From: a virus
Length of the DNA stretch: 20,404 nucleotides
Reading direction: 5' to 3' (one strand)
IMG/VR virus record: IMGVR_UViG_3300048997_000492
Coordinates: 1 to 20,404 of that record
Shown here: piece after piece, positions 13,111 to 20,054 of the stretch
Position numbering within the stretch: position 1 is the stretch's first letter
Layout: each line of letters begins with the position of its first letter
The notes under the pieces: model-generated
The model's input: only the letters and a program-made list of their open reading frames with translations
Databases searched by the model: none
Told to the model about the DNA's origin: nothing
Translations under genes and position numbers: made by a program

Positions 13111-14654
13111 CCGATCTCAACTGGCGGCCGCCGGGACCGATTTCGGCGCAGTTCCTCGCCTCGCGCGCCGAGATGGCCATCATCAACGGCCCGGTCGGGT
13201 CGGGGAAGACGACGACGAATTTCTTTTTCCACCTCGGCAAGGCGCAGCAGCAGCGGCCGTCGCGCGGCCGGCTGATCCGCCTCCGCGGCGAGCGCGCCGA
13301 TCGGCCGCTGCGGCGCTACTGGCTGACCGTGCTGCGCGACGATTACCGCCAGCTGTGGCGCTCGACGATCCCCTCCTGGCAGCAGCACTTCCCGGCCGAA
13401 GAGGGCTGGAGCGGCGCGGTCAACGCGCCGGCGCGGCATCGGATCATCTTTCCGATGGACGACGGGACCGCAGTCGAATTCACCGCCGAATTCGTCGCGC
13501 TCGGCGACAACGACATCGAGGAGTTCATGCGCGGCTACCAGCCGACCTCGTTCTTCCTCAACGAGATCGACACGCTGCACCCCGATGTCCGAAAGCATGC
13601 CGGGTTTCGCGTCGGGCGGTTTCCGCCGCGCAGCGAGGTCGAGCTCGACTGGTACGGCATCACCGGCGACTGCAACGCGCCGATCATCGACGGCGAATTC
13701 TACAACAGCGTGTTTATCGGACGCCCAGCCGGGACCGAGCTCTACCGCCTGCCGGGCGGGCTCGATCCCGGCGCGGAGAATTTGCAGAACCTGCCGGAAG
13801 GGTATTACGAGCGGCAGATCCGCTCGATCGCCGACCCGTATCTGGTCCGCCGGATGGTGCACAACCAGCCGAGCCCGTCGCGCTCGGGCAAGCCGGTGCA
13901 CGACGATTTCAACGATTTCCTGCATGTCGCGCCGGCGGACATCGCGCCGGTCGCCGGGCTGCCGCTGATGGTCGGGTACGATGCCGGGCTCGACCCGGCG
14001 GCGGCGATCGGCCAGAAGCTCGGCAACGGGCGCTGGAACATCATCGACGAGCTGGTCAGCCCGCACGGCACCGGCGCGGTGCACTTCGCGCGGCTTGTCA
14101 ACGAATTCCTCCTTGAGCGCTATCCGCAATGGCACTCGATCCCGCTGCTGCCGCAGCTCGGGATCCACCTGGCCGATCCGGCGATGCATCTGCGCCCGGG
14201 CAACATCCGCGCCTGGTGCGATCCGGCGGCGACCTATGGCGGCGACACCAACAGCGCGGCCGAGGCCGACCGCACCTGGTGCGAGCTGGTCGCCTACCAC
14301 ACCGGGATCCGCATCTCGCCGGCGCCGACCAACAACACGACCGAGCGGCGCGCCGGGTTGCAGCGCGTCTTGACCCTGATGCCCGACGGCAAGCCGGCCT
14401 TCGCGCTCAGCCCTCGCTGCAAGATGATCCGGGCGGGACTTGCCGGCCAGTTCCGCTATCGCCGGATGCAGATCGCCCGCGAGGAGCGCTACGCCGACGA
14501 GGTCGACAAGAACGTCCACAGCCATGTGTGCGAGGCGCTCGAGTACCTGATGCTCGGCGGCGGCGAAGGCGCCGAGGTGCACGAGCGCCGCCAGCGCGGC
14601 TGGGACACGCGCTCCCTGCCGCGGCAAGCACAAGACGATTGGAGGTTGGGGTGA
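13107..14654 (+). CDS. phage terminase large subunit
   Basis: The large terminase is the ATP-driven motor and nuclease that packages DNA into capsids through the portal. The 515-residue protein has Walker A GPVGSGKTT (residues 28-36), a Walker B-like segment TSFFLNEID (147-155) and a nuclease domain opening with LMVGYDAGLDPAAAIGQ (D292). It closes with YADEVDKNVHSHVCEALEYL, like the HxxDALxYL ending of this family. ATG 13107 follows a GGGGAGCGC-type site. Length is normal. It lies upstream of a portal of the podovirus head-to-tail connecting type. The packaging strategy (cos or pac) cannot be read from this sequence. Confidence 0.9.
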   Translation: MTDLNWRPPGPISAQFLASRAEMAIINGPVGSGKTTTNFFFHLGKAQQQRPSRGRLIRLRGERADRPLRRYWLTVLRDDYRQLWRSTIPSWQQHFPAEEGWSGAVNAPARHRIIFPMDDGTAVEFTAEFVALGDNDIEEFMRGYQPTSFFLNEIDTLHPDVRKHAGFRVGRFPPRSEVELDWYGITGDCNAPIIDGEFYNSVFIGRPAGTELYRLPGGLDPGAENLQNLPEGYYERQIRSIADPYLVRRMVHNQPSPSRSGKPVHDDFNDFLHVAPADIAPVAGLPLMVGYDAGLDPAAAIGQKLGNGRWNIIDELVSPHGTGAVHFARLVNEFLLERYPQWHSIPLLPQLGIHLADPAMHLRPGNIRAWCDPAATYGGDTNSAAEADRTWCELVAYHTGIRISPAPTNNTTERRAGLQRVLTLMPDGKPAFALSPRCKMIRAGLAGQFRYRRMQIAREERYADEVDKNVHSHVCEALEYLMLGGGEGAEVHERRQRGWDTRSLPRQAQDDWRLG

Positions 14655-14842
14655 AGTCGGAATTTCGGATCTCGGATGCAAATGAGGTCGAATGCACTTT
14701 AACCATCACAATGAAGCTCCGAGCTTTCCGTGACTTACGCGACCGCCTTCAAGGACAAAACTACCCGGAACATCGCCTTCGTGACGTGATCTTTGAGTTG
14801 ATACGTCAGGCTGAAAGCAAGTTCACGGTTGAACCAAAATGA
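14651..14842 (+). CDS. small hypothetical protein with low-GC3 codon use
   Basis: This 63-residue protein begins VKSEFRISDANEVECTLTITMKL and ends DVIFELIRQAESKFTVEP. It looks like a small beta-strand-plus-helix fold. GTG 14651 follows GGAGG and overlaps the terminase stop (GTGA). By hand count 30 of 63 codons end in A or T, against about 7 of the first 36 in the portal gene, so it was probably acquired separately (a moron). No family was recognised. Confidence 0.65.
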   Translation: MKSEFRISDANEVECTLTITMKLRAFRDLRDRLQGQNYPEHRLRDVIFELIRQAESKFTVEPK

Positions 14843-15087
14843 GCAACCGCGCGGGGCACCTTTCGGCGGCGGAGCAGGCTGATTTGGGGCGGGTCGCGCG
14901 GGCGATGCATGAGGCCGGCGGGCTGTGGAAACAGATCGCCGAGGAGCTCGGGCTGGGCGAGCGCCAGATGCGCCGCTGCGCGCGGCGCGCGCGTCTAATG
15001 ACCGCAAATAGCCTGGTAATGACCGCTCACGCCGATTGCAATCCGGCGTGCGATGCCGCGACAACGGCGGCGGCGATTGTACGGTGA
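14839..15087 (+). CDS. small HTH-containing protein
   Basis: This 82-residue protein reads MSNRAGHLSAAEQADLGRVARAM and then GGLWKQIAEELGLGERQMRRCARRARL, a helix-turn-helix of the sigma-region-4/transposase type. A variable alanine/cysteine-containing tail follows. ATG 14839 overlaps the previous TGA. It could be a late regulator, but position alone supports this. A hairpin terminator candidate follows the stop. Confidence 0.6.
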   Translation: MSNRAGHLSAAEQADLGRVARAMHEAGGLWKQIAEELGLGERQMRRCARRARLMTANSLVMTAHADCNPACDAATTAAAIVR

Positions 15088-15117
15088 CGTACCATCGGCG
15101 TTTCCTTCCGAACTTGC

Positions 15118-15148
15118 GGCCGGGCGGATCGTCGCTCGGCCGGCTTTT
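15118..15148 (+). terminator. putative intrinsic terminator upstream of structural genes
   Basis: GGCCGGGCG (15118-15126) pairs with CGCTCGGCC (15133-15141), nine pairs including one G-U, around the loop GATCGT. After three bases TTTT (15145-15148) follows. It lies in the 78-base gap between a small HTH gene and the next coding region, whose own ribosome-binding site GGAGA follows at about 15154. It may separate packaging from morphogenesis transcripts. Confidence 0.45.
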
Positions 15149-15165
15149 CTCCCGGAGATTGCATC

Positions 15166-15468
15166 ATGTCGCACGTTGTTCGCTACCGGGTCCCCGCTTC
15201 TCATCACGCCGAGACGGTCAGGGGCGAACAGACGCTGCGCGGCAGCATCTACCACCACGAGCGCACCGAATTCACCGGGCTCGTCACCCACAGCCATGAG
15301 GACGGCACGCACGACATCGTGATCTTTCCGCCCGACAAGGCGCCGCAGCATGTCGAGCGGGTCGCCGCCGGCGAGGGCGACGGGACGCTGAGCTTCACCG
15401 GCGACGAGGAGCCGAAACCCGGCCGGCCGGAGAAGCGAGGCCGAAACGGCGCGGCGGGCGAGAGCTGA
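15166..15468 (+). CDS. small hypothetical protein, histidine-rich
   Basis: This 100-residue protein begins MSHVVRYRVPASHHAETVRG. The middle part, SIYHHERTEFTGLVTHSHEDGTHDIVIFPP, is rich in histidines and reads as beta strands. The tail is charged and glycine/proline-rich (EPKPGRPEKRGRNG) and probably disordered. It follows GGAGA with good spacing and opens the group of small genes between terminase and portal. No family was recognised; the alternating H/D strand suggests metal binding or a small structural protein. Confidence 0.6.
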   Translation: MSHVVRYRVPASHHAETVRGEQTLRGSIYHHERTEFTGLVTHSHEDGTHDIVIFPPDKAPQHVERVAAGEGDGTLSFTGDEEPKPGRPEKRGRNGAAGES

Positions 15469-15479
15469 GGGCCGCGCCG

Positions 15480-15779
15480 ATGCGCGCCCGCCCGCTCGAC
15501 GATCTGTTCTGCGACGGTTGCGAGTTTTCCTATCCGCGGCATGAGGATGCGGCGATGGCGGCGCAGGCCGAGCGCGCCGGGCACCCGGTCGCCCCGCTGC
15601 ACTGCCGGCGCTTTCCCGAGCCGGTCGCCAAGCACAAGCACGAAAGCTGCGGCGAGCACAGCGGCGCGATCGCCGAGCGCAACGGCGCCCTCGCCGTGAT
15701 GATGGCGATCGCGATCGAGGAGCAGCTGCGCGACAAGGAAGGCGACATCCCGATCGCCGGGCCGCTCGGGAGAGGGTGA
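15480..15779 (+). CDS. small cysteine-containing hypothetical protein
   Basis: This 99-residue protein begins MRARPLDDLFCDGCEFSYPRHED and continues PLHCRRFPEP...HESCGEHSGAI. The CxxC pair, the single cysteine and CxxH suggest a zinc-binding site. The C-terminal half is a helix (ALAVMMAIAIEEQLRD). ATG 15480 lies eleven bases after the previous stop with no strong ribosome-binding site. A structural or DNA-binding role is possible; the family is unknown. Confidence 0.55.
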   Translation: MRARPLDDLFCDGCEFSYPRHEDAAMAAQAERAGHPVAPLHCRRFPEPVAKHKHESCGEHSGAIAERNGALAVMMAIAIEEQLRDKEGDIPIAGPLGRG

Positions 15780-16108
15780 TGGCCGACACGCTGGGCACCC
15801 GCACGCGGCAATCGTTCCAGAAGGAACGCATCGACCAGGGTGACCACACGCGGTTTCACACCCGCGATCTCGGCATGACCAAGCTGGTCACCGCCTCGAT
15901 CACCTTTGGCGGCGGCAATGCAACCGGCGCCAACGGCACCTTCACCGGCACCTTCATCGTCGGCGACCCGGTGCTGATCGAGGGCGCCAACCTCAACAAT
16001 TCGTACTTCATCGTGACCGCGCTCGACGCGGTCAACGCGGCGTTCCTGACCCTCGACCCGCCGCCCCAGGCCGAAGGGCCGATCACCGTCACCCTGAGAA
16101 CGCCATGA
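15779..16108 (+). CDS. small beta-rich hypothetical (virion-like) protein
   Basis: The 109-residue protein reads VTASITFGGGNATGANGTFTG, FIVGDPVLIEGANLNNSYFIV and FLTLDPPPQAEGPITVTLRT. Strand-rich, glycine/asparagine-rich sequence with few helices is typical of virion decoration or fibre-like proteins. The N-terminal MADTLGTRTRQSFQKE is charged. The ATG overlaps the previous stop (ATGA). The family is not recognised. Confidence 0.6.
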   Translation: MADTLGTRTRQSFQKERIDQGDHTRFHTRDLGMTKLVTASITFGGGNATGANGTFTGTFIVGDPVLIEGANLNNSYFIVTALDAVNAAFLTLDPPPQAEGPITVTLRTP

Positions 16109-16269
16109 GCGCCGCATCGCGCGACGAGGCGCACCACTGGTGGATCCTGTTGACCGACGACGGCCGCCATGTGCTGCCGCAGGCGCAGACCTTCACCGAG
16201 CGCGCCCCGGCCGAGCGGGCGCAGCTGCGCCGCGCCGGCTCGCGCCTCAAGCACATCGTGACGCCATGA
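16105..16269 (+). CDS. 54-residue hypothetical protein
   Basis: The frame reads MSAASRDEAHHWWILLTDDG, then RHVLPQAQTFTERAPAERAQ and LRRAGSRLKHIVTP. It starts with an ATGA overlap on the previous stop and ends with another ATGA overlap. Coding is supported by these junctions and by ordinary codon bias. An amphipathic helix is likely; no family was recognised. Confidence 0.55.
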   Translation: MSAASRDEAHHWWILLTDDGRHVLPQAQTFTERAPAERAQLRRAGSRLKHIVTP

Positions 16270-16415
16270 GCCGCAATTTCGGGCTGGCGCGGCCGCTGAT
16301 GCCGGAGATCCCGGCGGCCAACGACAACACACCGCTTCCGGTCCTGGTGTGGCTGATAATCGGGTTTGTCGGCGGCACGCTGATCGGCGTCCTCGCCGCG
16401 ACGGTCGGCGGCTGA
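16266..16415 (+). CDS. 49-residue single-pass membrane protein
   Basis: The frame begins MSRNFGLARPLMPEIPAAND and ends LPVLVWLIIGFVGGTLIGVL with AATVGG after it. One hydrophobic segment (about residues 26-46) with a GxxxG-like packing motif makes it a short membrane peptide, conceivably holin- or antiholin-like, but size and position alone do not prove that. ATG 16266 overlaps the previous stop. Confidence 0.55.
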   Translation: MSRNFGLARPLMPEIPAANDNTPLPVLVWLIIGFVGGTLIGVLAATVGG

Positions 16416-16418
16416 GCG

Positions 16419-16823
16419 ATGACGTTCGATCTCCTCGGCGCGTTCTATGCGGCCTGCCCCGGGATCGTGCTGACCCGCGACATCGACAGCGCGCTGCACG
16501 CCGCCGCCGGCGCCGGTTCGCTCACGGGCGCGCAGATCCTGACGATTGTCCTGCCGCTGGTGCCGGAAGGGAACCCGCCGCAATACACGCGCGGGAGCCC
16601 GCCGGCGGTGCCGGTGCTGATGCCGAACGCGACCCCGATCTTTGCCGCGGCGCTGCCGCCGCAGCCGAATGTCGCGATCCCGATCGACGGCGGGTCGAAC
16701 CCGGGGACCGGCACGGTGCTGACCTTCGCCAAGGGCCTCAAGCGCTTTGCCGACAGCAATCCCGAGGCGCTCGACGGCTGGTCGATCGAGCGCGAGCAGG
16801 CCGATGGGGCGCTCAGTGGCTGA
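16419..16823 (+). CDS. hypothetical protein preceding portal
   Basis: This 134-residue protein starts MTFDLLGAFYAACPGIVLTRDID. It is rich in proline and alanine in its middle (NPPQYTRGSPPAVPVLMPNATPIFAAALPP) and ends with a helix, KGLKRFADSNPEALDGWSIE. Ordered segments at both ends and a proline-rich loop suggest an extended virion or assembly protein. The start follows the previous stop by three bases. The 3' end overlaps the portal start (GTG at 16816 lies inside it). The family is unknown. Confidence 0.55.
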   Translation: MTFDLLGAFYAACPGIVLTRDIDSALHAAAGAGSLTGAQILTIVLPLVPEGNPPQYTRGSPPAVPVLMPNATPIFAAALPPQPNVAIPIDGGSNPGTGTVLTFAKGLKRFADSNPEALDGWSIEREQADGALSG

Positions 16824-18489
16824 CCCGCTCGCCAGTGAGGTCATCAAGGACTGGGAGCGCTATGACGGCGAGCGCGGCACCTGGAAATCGCATTGCCAGA
16901 AGGTTGCGCTGTACCTCGATCCCGACCGGGCGGATTTCACCACCGAGAACTCGCCCGGCCAGAAGCGGATGCAGTACGTGTTCGACGCGTCGCCGCTGTT
17001 CGCGCATGAGGTCGGAGCGGTCGGGCTGCATTCGAGCCTGACCAGCGACACGATGCCGTGGTTTTCGACGGTGCCGGACAACGAGCGATTAGCCGCCGAC
17101 GGCGACGTGCGGGCCTGGTTTGCCGCCGCCGACGCCGCCGATTACGCGGTCTTCAACAATCCCGAGCGCAATTTCGCGACGCAGAGCCACCAGGTCTATC
17201 TCGACCTCCTGGGGTATGGCGGGGCGGCGATGGGCCTCCTCGACGGCCGCACCGGCGCGCTCTTCACCAACCGGCACCTGGCCGAATGCTGCTTTGCCGA
17301 AAACGAGGAGGACCGCGTCGACCAGCTGTCGCGGCGCTGGCAATGGACAGCCAAGCAGGCGGTCGACCAGTGGCAGGGCGCGGCCGGCGACAAGGCCAAC
17401 AAGGCGGTCGCCGACGGCAAGGACAACGAGAAATTCTGGTTTCACCACCGGGTGAAGCCGCGCGCCCAGGCCAAGCGCGATCCGCTGCGCGCCGACGGCA
17501 AGCACAAGCCGTTCGAGAGCGTCTATGTCGCCGAGGCCGACCAGATCGTGATTTCGGAGGGCGGCTTCGACGGGTTCCCCTATCTGTGCCCGCGCCTCTC
17601 GAAACGCACCGTGCAGGACGTGATGGGGCGCGGCCGCGGCTTCATGATGCTGCCCGACATCAAGATGCTGAACAGCCTCGCGCGCGAGGTCATCTTCGGC
17701 GTCGAGATCGCGAACCGGCCGCCGATGCAGCTGCCGGATGACGGCTACATCGTGCCGATCAAGCAGGTGCCCGGCAGCCTCAATTATTACCGCGCCGGGC
17801 TGCGCCCGACCGACCGCATCGGACCGATCCTGACCGGCGCCAATCCGCCGATCGGCCTCGATTTCATGACCCGGCTCGAAACCAAGATCGAGCGCGGGTT
17901 CTTCAACAACCTGCTGGTGACCCCGGCCGATCCGGACGATCCGGCCTCGGCCGGCAAGGGGGTGACCGCGACCTTTACCGCGCGCCAGCAGCAGCAGGAG
18001 ACGCGCCAGCTGTCGGCGATCAACGCACGGCTCAACGCCGAATGGACCGCGCCCCTGGTCGAGCGGATGCGGGCGATGAACTGGCGCAAATCGGTCGCGA
18101 TGCGGTTCGGCCCGGGCTCCCCCTATCCGCCGCCGCCGCCGCAGCTTTCGGGGATGCGCTGGCACAGCGAGTTCAAATCGCCGATCGCCTTGGCGCAGCG
18201 CGCCGCCGAGATGACCGCAATCGACCAGCTCTGGCAGCGCCAGCTGCTGATGCGCCAGATCGACCCGGAAGGCCCCTTGATCCTCGACAGCGAGGCGACA
18301 TTGCGGCTCGAAGCGCGCGACCTCAACGCGCCGCCCGAGATCCTCAAATCGCCGCGGGTGCTCCAGGCCGAAGCGGCGCTGAAGGCCCAGATGGCGCAGC
18401 AGCAGCACCAGGCGCAGATCGCCGAACAGGGCACCGGCGCCGTCGCCAACCTCGCCGGCGCGCAGGCACAGATGCAGAGGGCCGCGTGA
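16816..18489 (+). CDS. phage head-to-tail connecting (portal) protein
   Basis: The 557-residue protein matches the podovirus head-to-tail connecting family in pattern. The N-terminal SEVIKDWERYDGERGTWKSH is followed by QYVFDASPLFAHEVGAVGL, then LTSDTMPWFSTVP (like the conserved S/AxxPWFxL). Later there is FDGFPYLCPRL and ARPPMQLPDDGY-like segments near the channel region, and a glutamine-rich C-terminus (AQMAQQQHQAQ). The portal forms the twelve-fold ring at one capsid vertex through which the terminase packages DNA. GTG 16816 gives MADPLASE-type ends; an ATG at 16804 is the alternative. Family resemblance is by eye. Confidence 0.85.
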   Translation: MADPLASEVIKDWERYDGERGTWKSHCQKVALYLDPDRADFTTENSPGQKRMQYVFDASPLFAHEVGAVGLHSSLTSDTMPWFSTVPDNERLAADGDVRAWFAAADAADYAVFNNPERNFATQSHQVYLDLLGYGGAAMGLLDGRTGALFTNRHLAECCFAENEEDRVDQLSRRWQWTAKQAVDQWQGAAGDKANKAVADGKDNEKFWFHHRVKPRAQAKRDPLRADGKHKPFESVYVAEADQIVISEGGFDGFPYLCPRLSKRTVQDVMGRGRGFMMLPDIKMLNSLAREVIFGVEIANRPPMQLPDDGYIVPIKQVPGSLNYYRAGLRPTDRIGPILTGANPPIGLDFMTRLETKIERGFFNNLLVTPADPDDPASAGKGVTATFTARQQQQETRQLSAINARLNAEWTAPLVERMRAMNWRKSVAMRFGPGSPYPPPPPQLSGMRWHSEFKSPIALAQRAAEMTAIDQLWQRQLLMRQIDPEGPLILDSEATLRLEARDLNAPPEILKSPRVLQAEAALKAQMAQQQHQAQIAEQGTGAVANLAGAQAQMQRAA

Positions 18490-18674
18490 CTACCGACGAG
18501 CGAGAATTGCTGTTGCTCATGGCAGATAGCGTTCGGCTAACGCTGCGTCTATCCCCGGTCGCGCCAGGCCAAGAGCACAAGGCTGACCTGCGGCCTGGTA
18601 TCGCGGAATTGCGCGAAAACGACAAACGCATCGGCGAGTTGATCGCCGTGTGTCGGCGGGGAGAAGAAGTATGA
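18486..18674 (+). CDS. small hypothetical protein with low-GC3 codon use
   Basis: This 62-residue protein begins VTTDERELLLLMADSVRLTLRL and ends AELRENDKRIGELIAVCRRGEEV. It is helical and charged. The GTG start overlaps the portal stop. 22 of 62 codons end in A or T by hand count, more than in the flanking genes, so it may be a late insertion like the gene at 14651. No family was recognised. Confidence 0.6.
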   Translation: MTTDERELLLLMADSVRLTLRLSPVAPGQEHKADLRPGIAELRENDKRIGELIAVCRRGEEV

Positions 18675-19285
18675 AACTCGCCGATCTTCAGCTTGCGACG
18701 GAATTGCAGGCCGCCTTGGCGCGGCTCGACAGCATCCCCCCTGGCTGTGCGCTCCTCGAGGCGAACGGGCTCGACCTCGAGCTGACCGCCGCCGAGCTCG
18801 CCTCGTTTATCGCGTGGCGCCGCGCCGAATTGCACCGGCAATTGCGGGCGCTCGGCGTCGAACCGGAGGGAGGTGATCAAGAGCAGGGATCAGGGATCGG
18901 GGATCAGGGATCAAGCGAGAGCCCGCGGCAGGCCGCGGTTCCCGCCGTCGCATCGCCGCGCCAGGTTGCGACCAGCCGGGCCGTGGCGATGCGGATGGCG
19001 ACCGAGCGGGTGTTGCAGGGGCCGATCGAGGACCTCGCGAACGGGCTGATCGACCAGAAGAAATTCGACGAGTTCGCCAACCGCCGGCACGCCCAGATCC
19101 ACGACCTGGCCGATGCGCTGATGCGCGGCGAGGAGGGCCATGGCGTGTGCCAGTTTCACGCCGGGCTCGGCCAGTGCGGCGCGCCGGCGACGACGGTTAT
19201 CGACGGCCTCCCCTACTGCGAGACGCACTCGGCTGAGGCGCCGCGGCGAGAGCGGCCGAGCTTCCTCAGGATGCTGGGAAGATGA
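18671..19285 (+). CDS. two-part hypothetical protein with zinc-knuckle-like tail
   Basis: The 204-residue protein has an N-terminal helical part (ADLQLATELQAALARLDSIP...FIAWRRAELHRQLRALG, to about residue 66), then a linker encoded by four tandem 7-bp units (GDQEQGSGIGDQGSSE). The C-terminal part includes TERVLQGPIEDLANGLIDQKKFDEFANRRH and a zinc-binding-like CQFHAGLGQCGAP...LPYCETHS. The heptamer repeat is not a multiple of three, so gain or loss of one unit would shift the frame. ATG 18671 overlaps the previous stop (ATGA). The family is unknown; a role in assembly is inferred from its place after the portal. Confidence 0.6.
   Translation: MKLADLQLATELQAALARLDSIPPGCALLEANGLDLELTAAELASFIAWRRAELHRQLRALGVEPEGGDQEQGSGIGDQGSSESPRQAAVPAVASPRQVATSRAVAMRMATERVLQGPIEDLANGLIDQKKFDEFANRRHAQIHDLADALMRGEEGHGVCQFHAGLGQCGAPATTVIDGLPYCETHSAEAPRRERPSFLRMLGR
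18886..18913 (+). repeat. four tandem 7-bp GGGATC(A/G) units in coding sequence
   Basis: GGGATCA, GGGATCG, GGGATCA and GGGATCA run consecutively. Because 7 is not divisible by 3, slipped-strand change of one unit would frameshift the host gene at its linker, leaving an N-terminal fragment of about 75 residues. Confidence 0.75.
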
Positions 19286-19722
19286 GCACGCCCGAGCATC
19301 CGCATCTGCTGCGCCGCGAATTGGAGCGGGGCGCCGGCGGCCAGTATGTGCCGGCGCGGTTTGCCCAGATGCGATGCGACGGGGCGATGGCGCGCTGTGC
19401 GCTGCCGCCCGAGCGCGCACCGCGCATCGTCGTGCCGGCGCGGCCGTTCCTGCCGTGGGGACCGCAGCCGCTCCGGATGTGGACGACGCTCCATTACTGC
19501 GAGCGCCACAAGCACGAATGCACCGTCGAGACCGCGCTCGGCGACCGCGACAAGGCTCAGCTGGAACAGATCGCCGGCCGCAAATGGAGCCAAGAATACC
19601 GGCCGGATTTCGACATGGCGCGGATCGAGTGGATCCTGGTGACGACGCCGGAATACCGCAAGTTCCTCGAAAAGATCGAACTCGGCATCGTGCACTCGCG
19701 CCAGGGAGTACCGGTGCTGTGA
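19282..19722 (+). CDS. hypothetical protein with zinc-binding-like cysteines
   Basis: The 146-residue protein contains MRCDGAMARCALPPE and TLHYCERHKHECTVE, whose CX(n)C...YCxxH pattern mirrors the last part of the preceding protein. A C-terminal helix region reads PEYRKFLEKIELGIV. It starts at ATG 19282, overlapping the previous TGA. I do not recognise a family, but two neighbouring genes with a shared YCxxH signature suggest related domains. Confidence 0.55.
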   Translation: MSTPEHPHLLRRELERGAGGQYVPARFAQMRCDGAMARCALPPERAPRIVVPARPFLPWGPQPLRMWTTLHYCERHKHECTVETALGDRDKAQLEQIAGRKWSQEYRPDFDMARIEWILVTTPEYRKFLEKIELGIVHSRQGVPVL

Positions 19723-20054
19723 GATCGACGATGCGCGATTTCTTCACCACCGGGATGATCCGCCAGGCCTTCCCGCAATTGCAGCGCCGGCTCGAACTGG
19801 CGAACGCCTACCAGCATCTGTTCGCCGACCACAATTTCGACGGCCAGCTGGTGCTGCGCGACGTGATCCACCAGTCCGGCATCCTCGAGGTCGCGCACGA
19901 TCCGGGCGACAGCCGGTTCTATGACGGCAAGCGGGCGATCGGCCTCCACGTGCTGCATCAGCTGCGCTGGTCCGCCGGCGAATTGATGCGGCTCGGCGAG
20001 GAGGTGACCTACGAGCAGCTGCTCGGCCGCGCCCGCAACCAGGGAGAGGGCTGA
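19719..20054 (+). CDS. Bbp19-like phage protein
   Basis: From the GTG at 19719 (overlapping the previous stop) the 111-residue protein reads VRSTMRDFFTTGMIRQAFPQ, then FDGQLVLRDVIHQSGILEV, SRFYDGKRAIGLHVLHQLRW. The GQxVLxDLxxxxGI...G+R(A/S)xxLxxLxxL pattern matches Bbp19-type proteins of podoviruses such as Bordetella phage BPP-1. These are small proteins encoded near the head/tail genes, of unclear function. An internal ATG at 19731 is an alternative start. A virion or assembly role is inferred from neighbours. Confidence 0.65.
   Translation: MRSTMRDFFTTGMIRQAFPQLQRRLELANAYQHLFADHNFDGQLVLRDVIHQSGILEVAHDPGDSRFYDGKRAIGLHVLHQLRWSAGELMRLGEEVTYEQLLGRARNQGEG

Noticed and set aside
12825-14681. 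Minus-strand frame of 618 codons opposite the terminase
   Set aside because: The terminase frame has Walker and nuclease motifs; the antisense frame is arginine/alanine-rich without motifs.
17089-18408. Minus-strand frame of 439 codons opposite the portal gene
   Set aside because: It is a shadow of the portal coding sequence, with no start signal and no recognisable domain.
18860-18915. Possible CRISPR-like array
   Set aside because: The units are 7 bp and directly adjacent, with no spacers. It is a simple tandem repeat in coding sequence.
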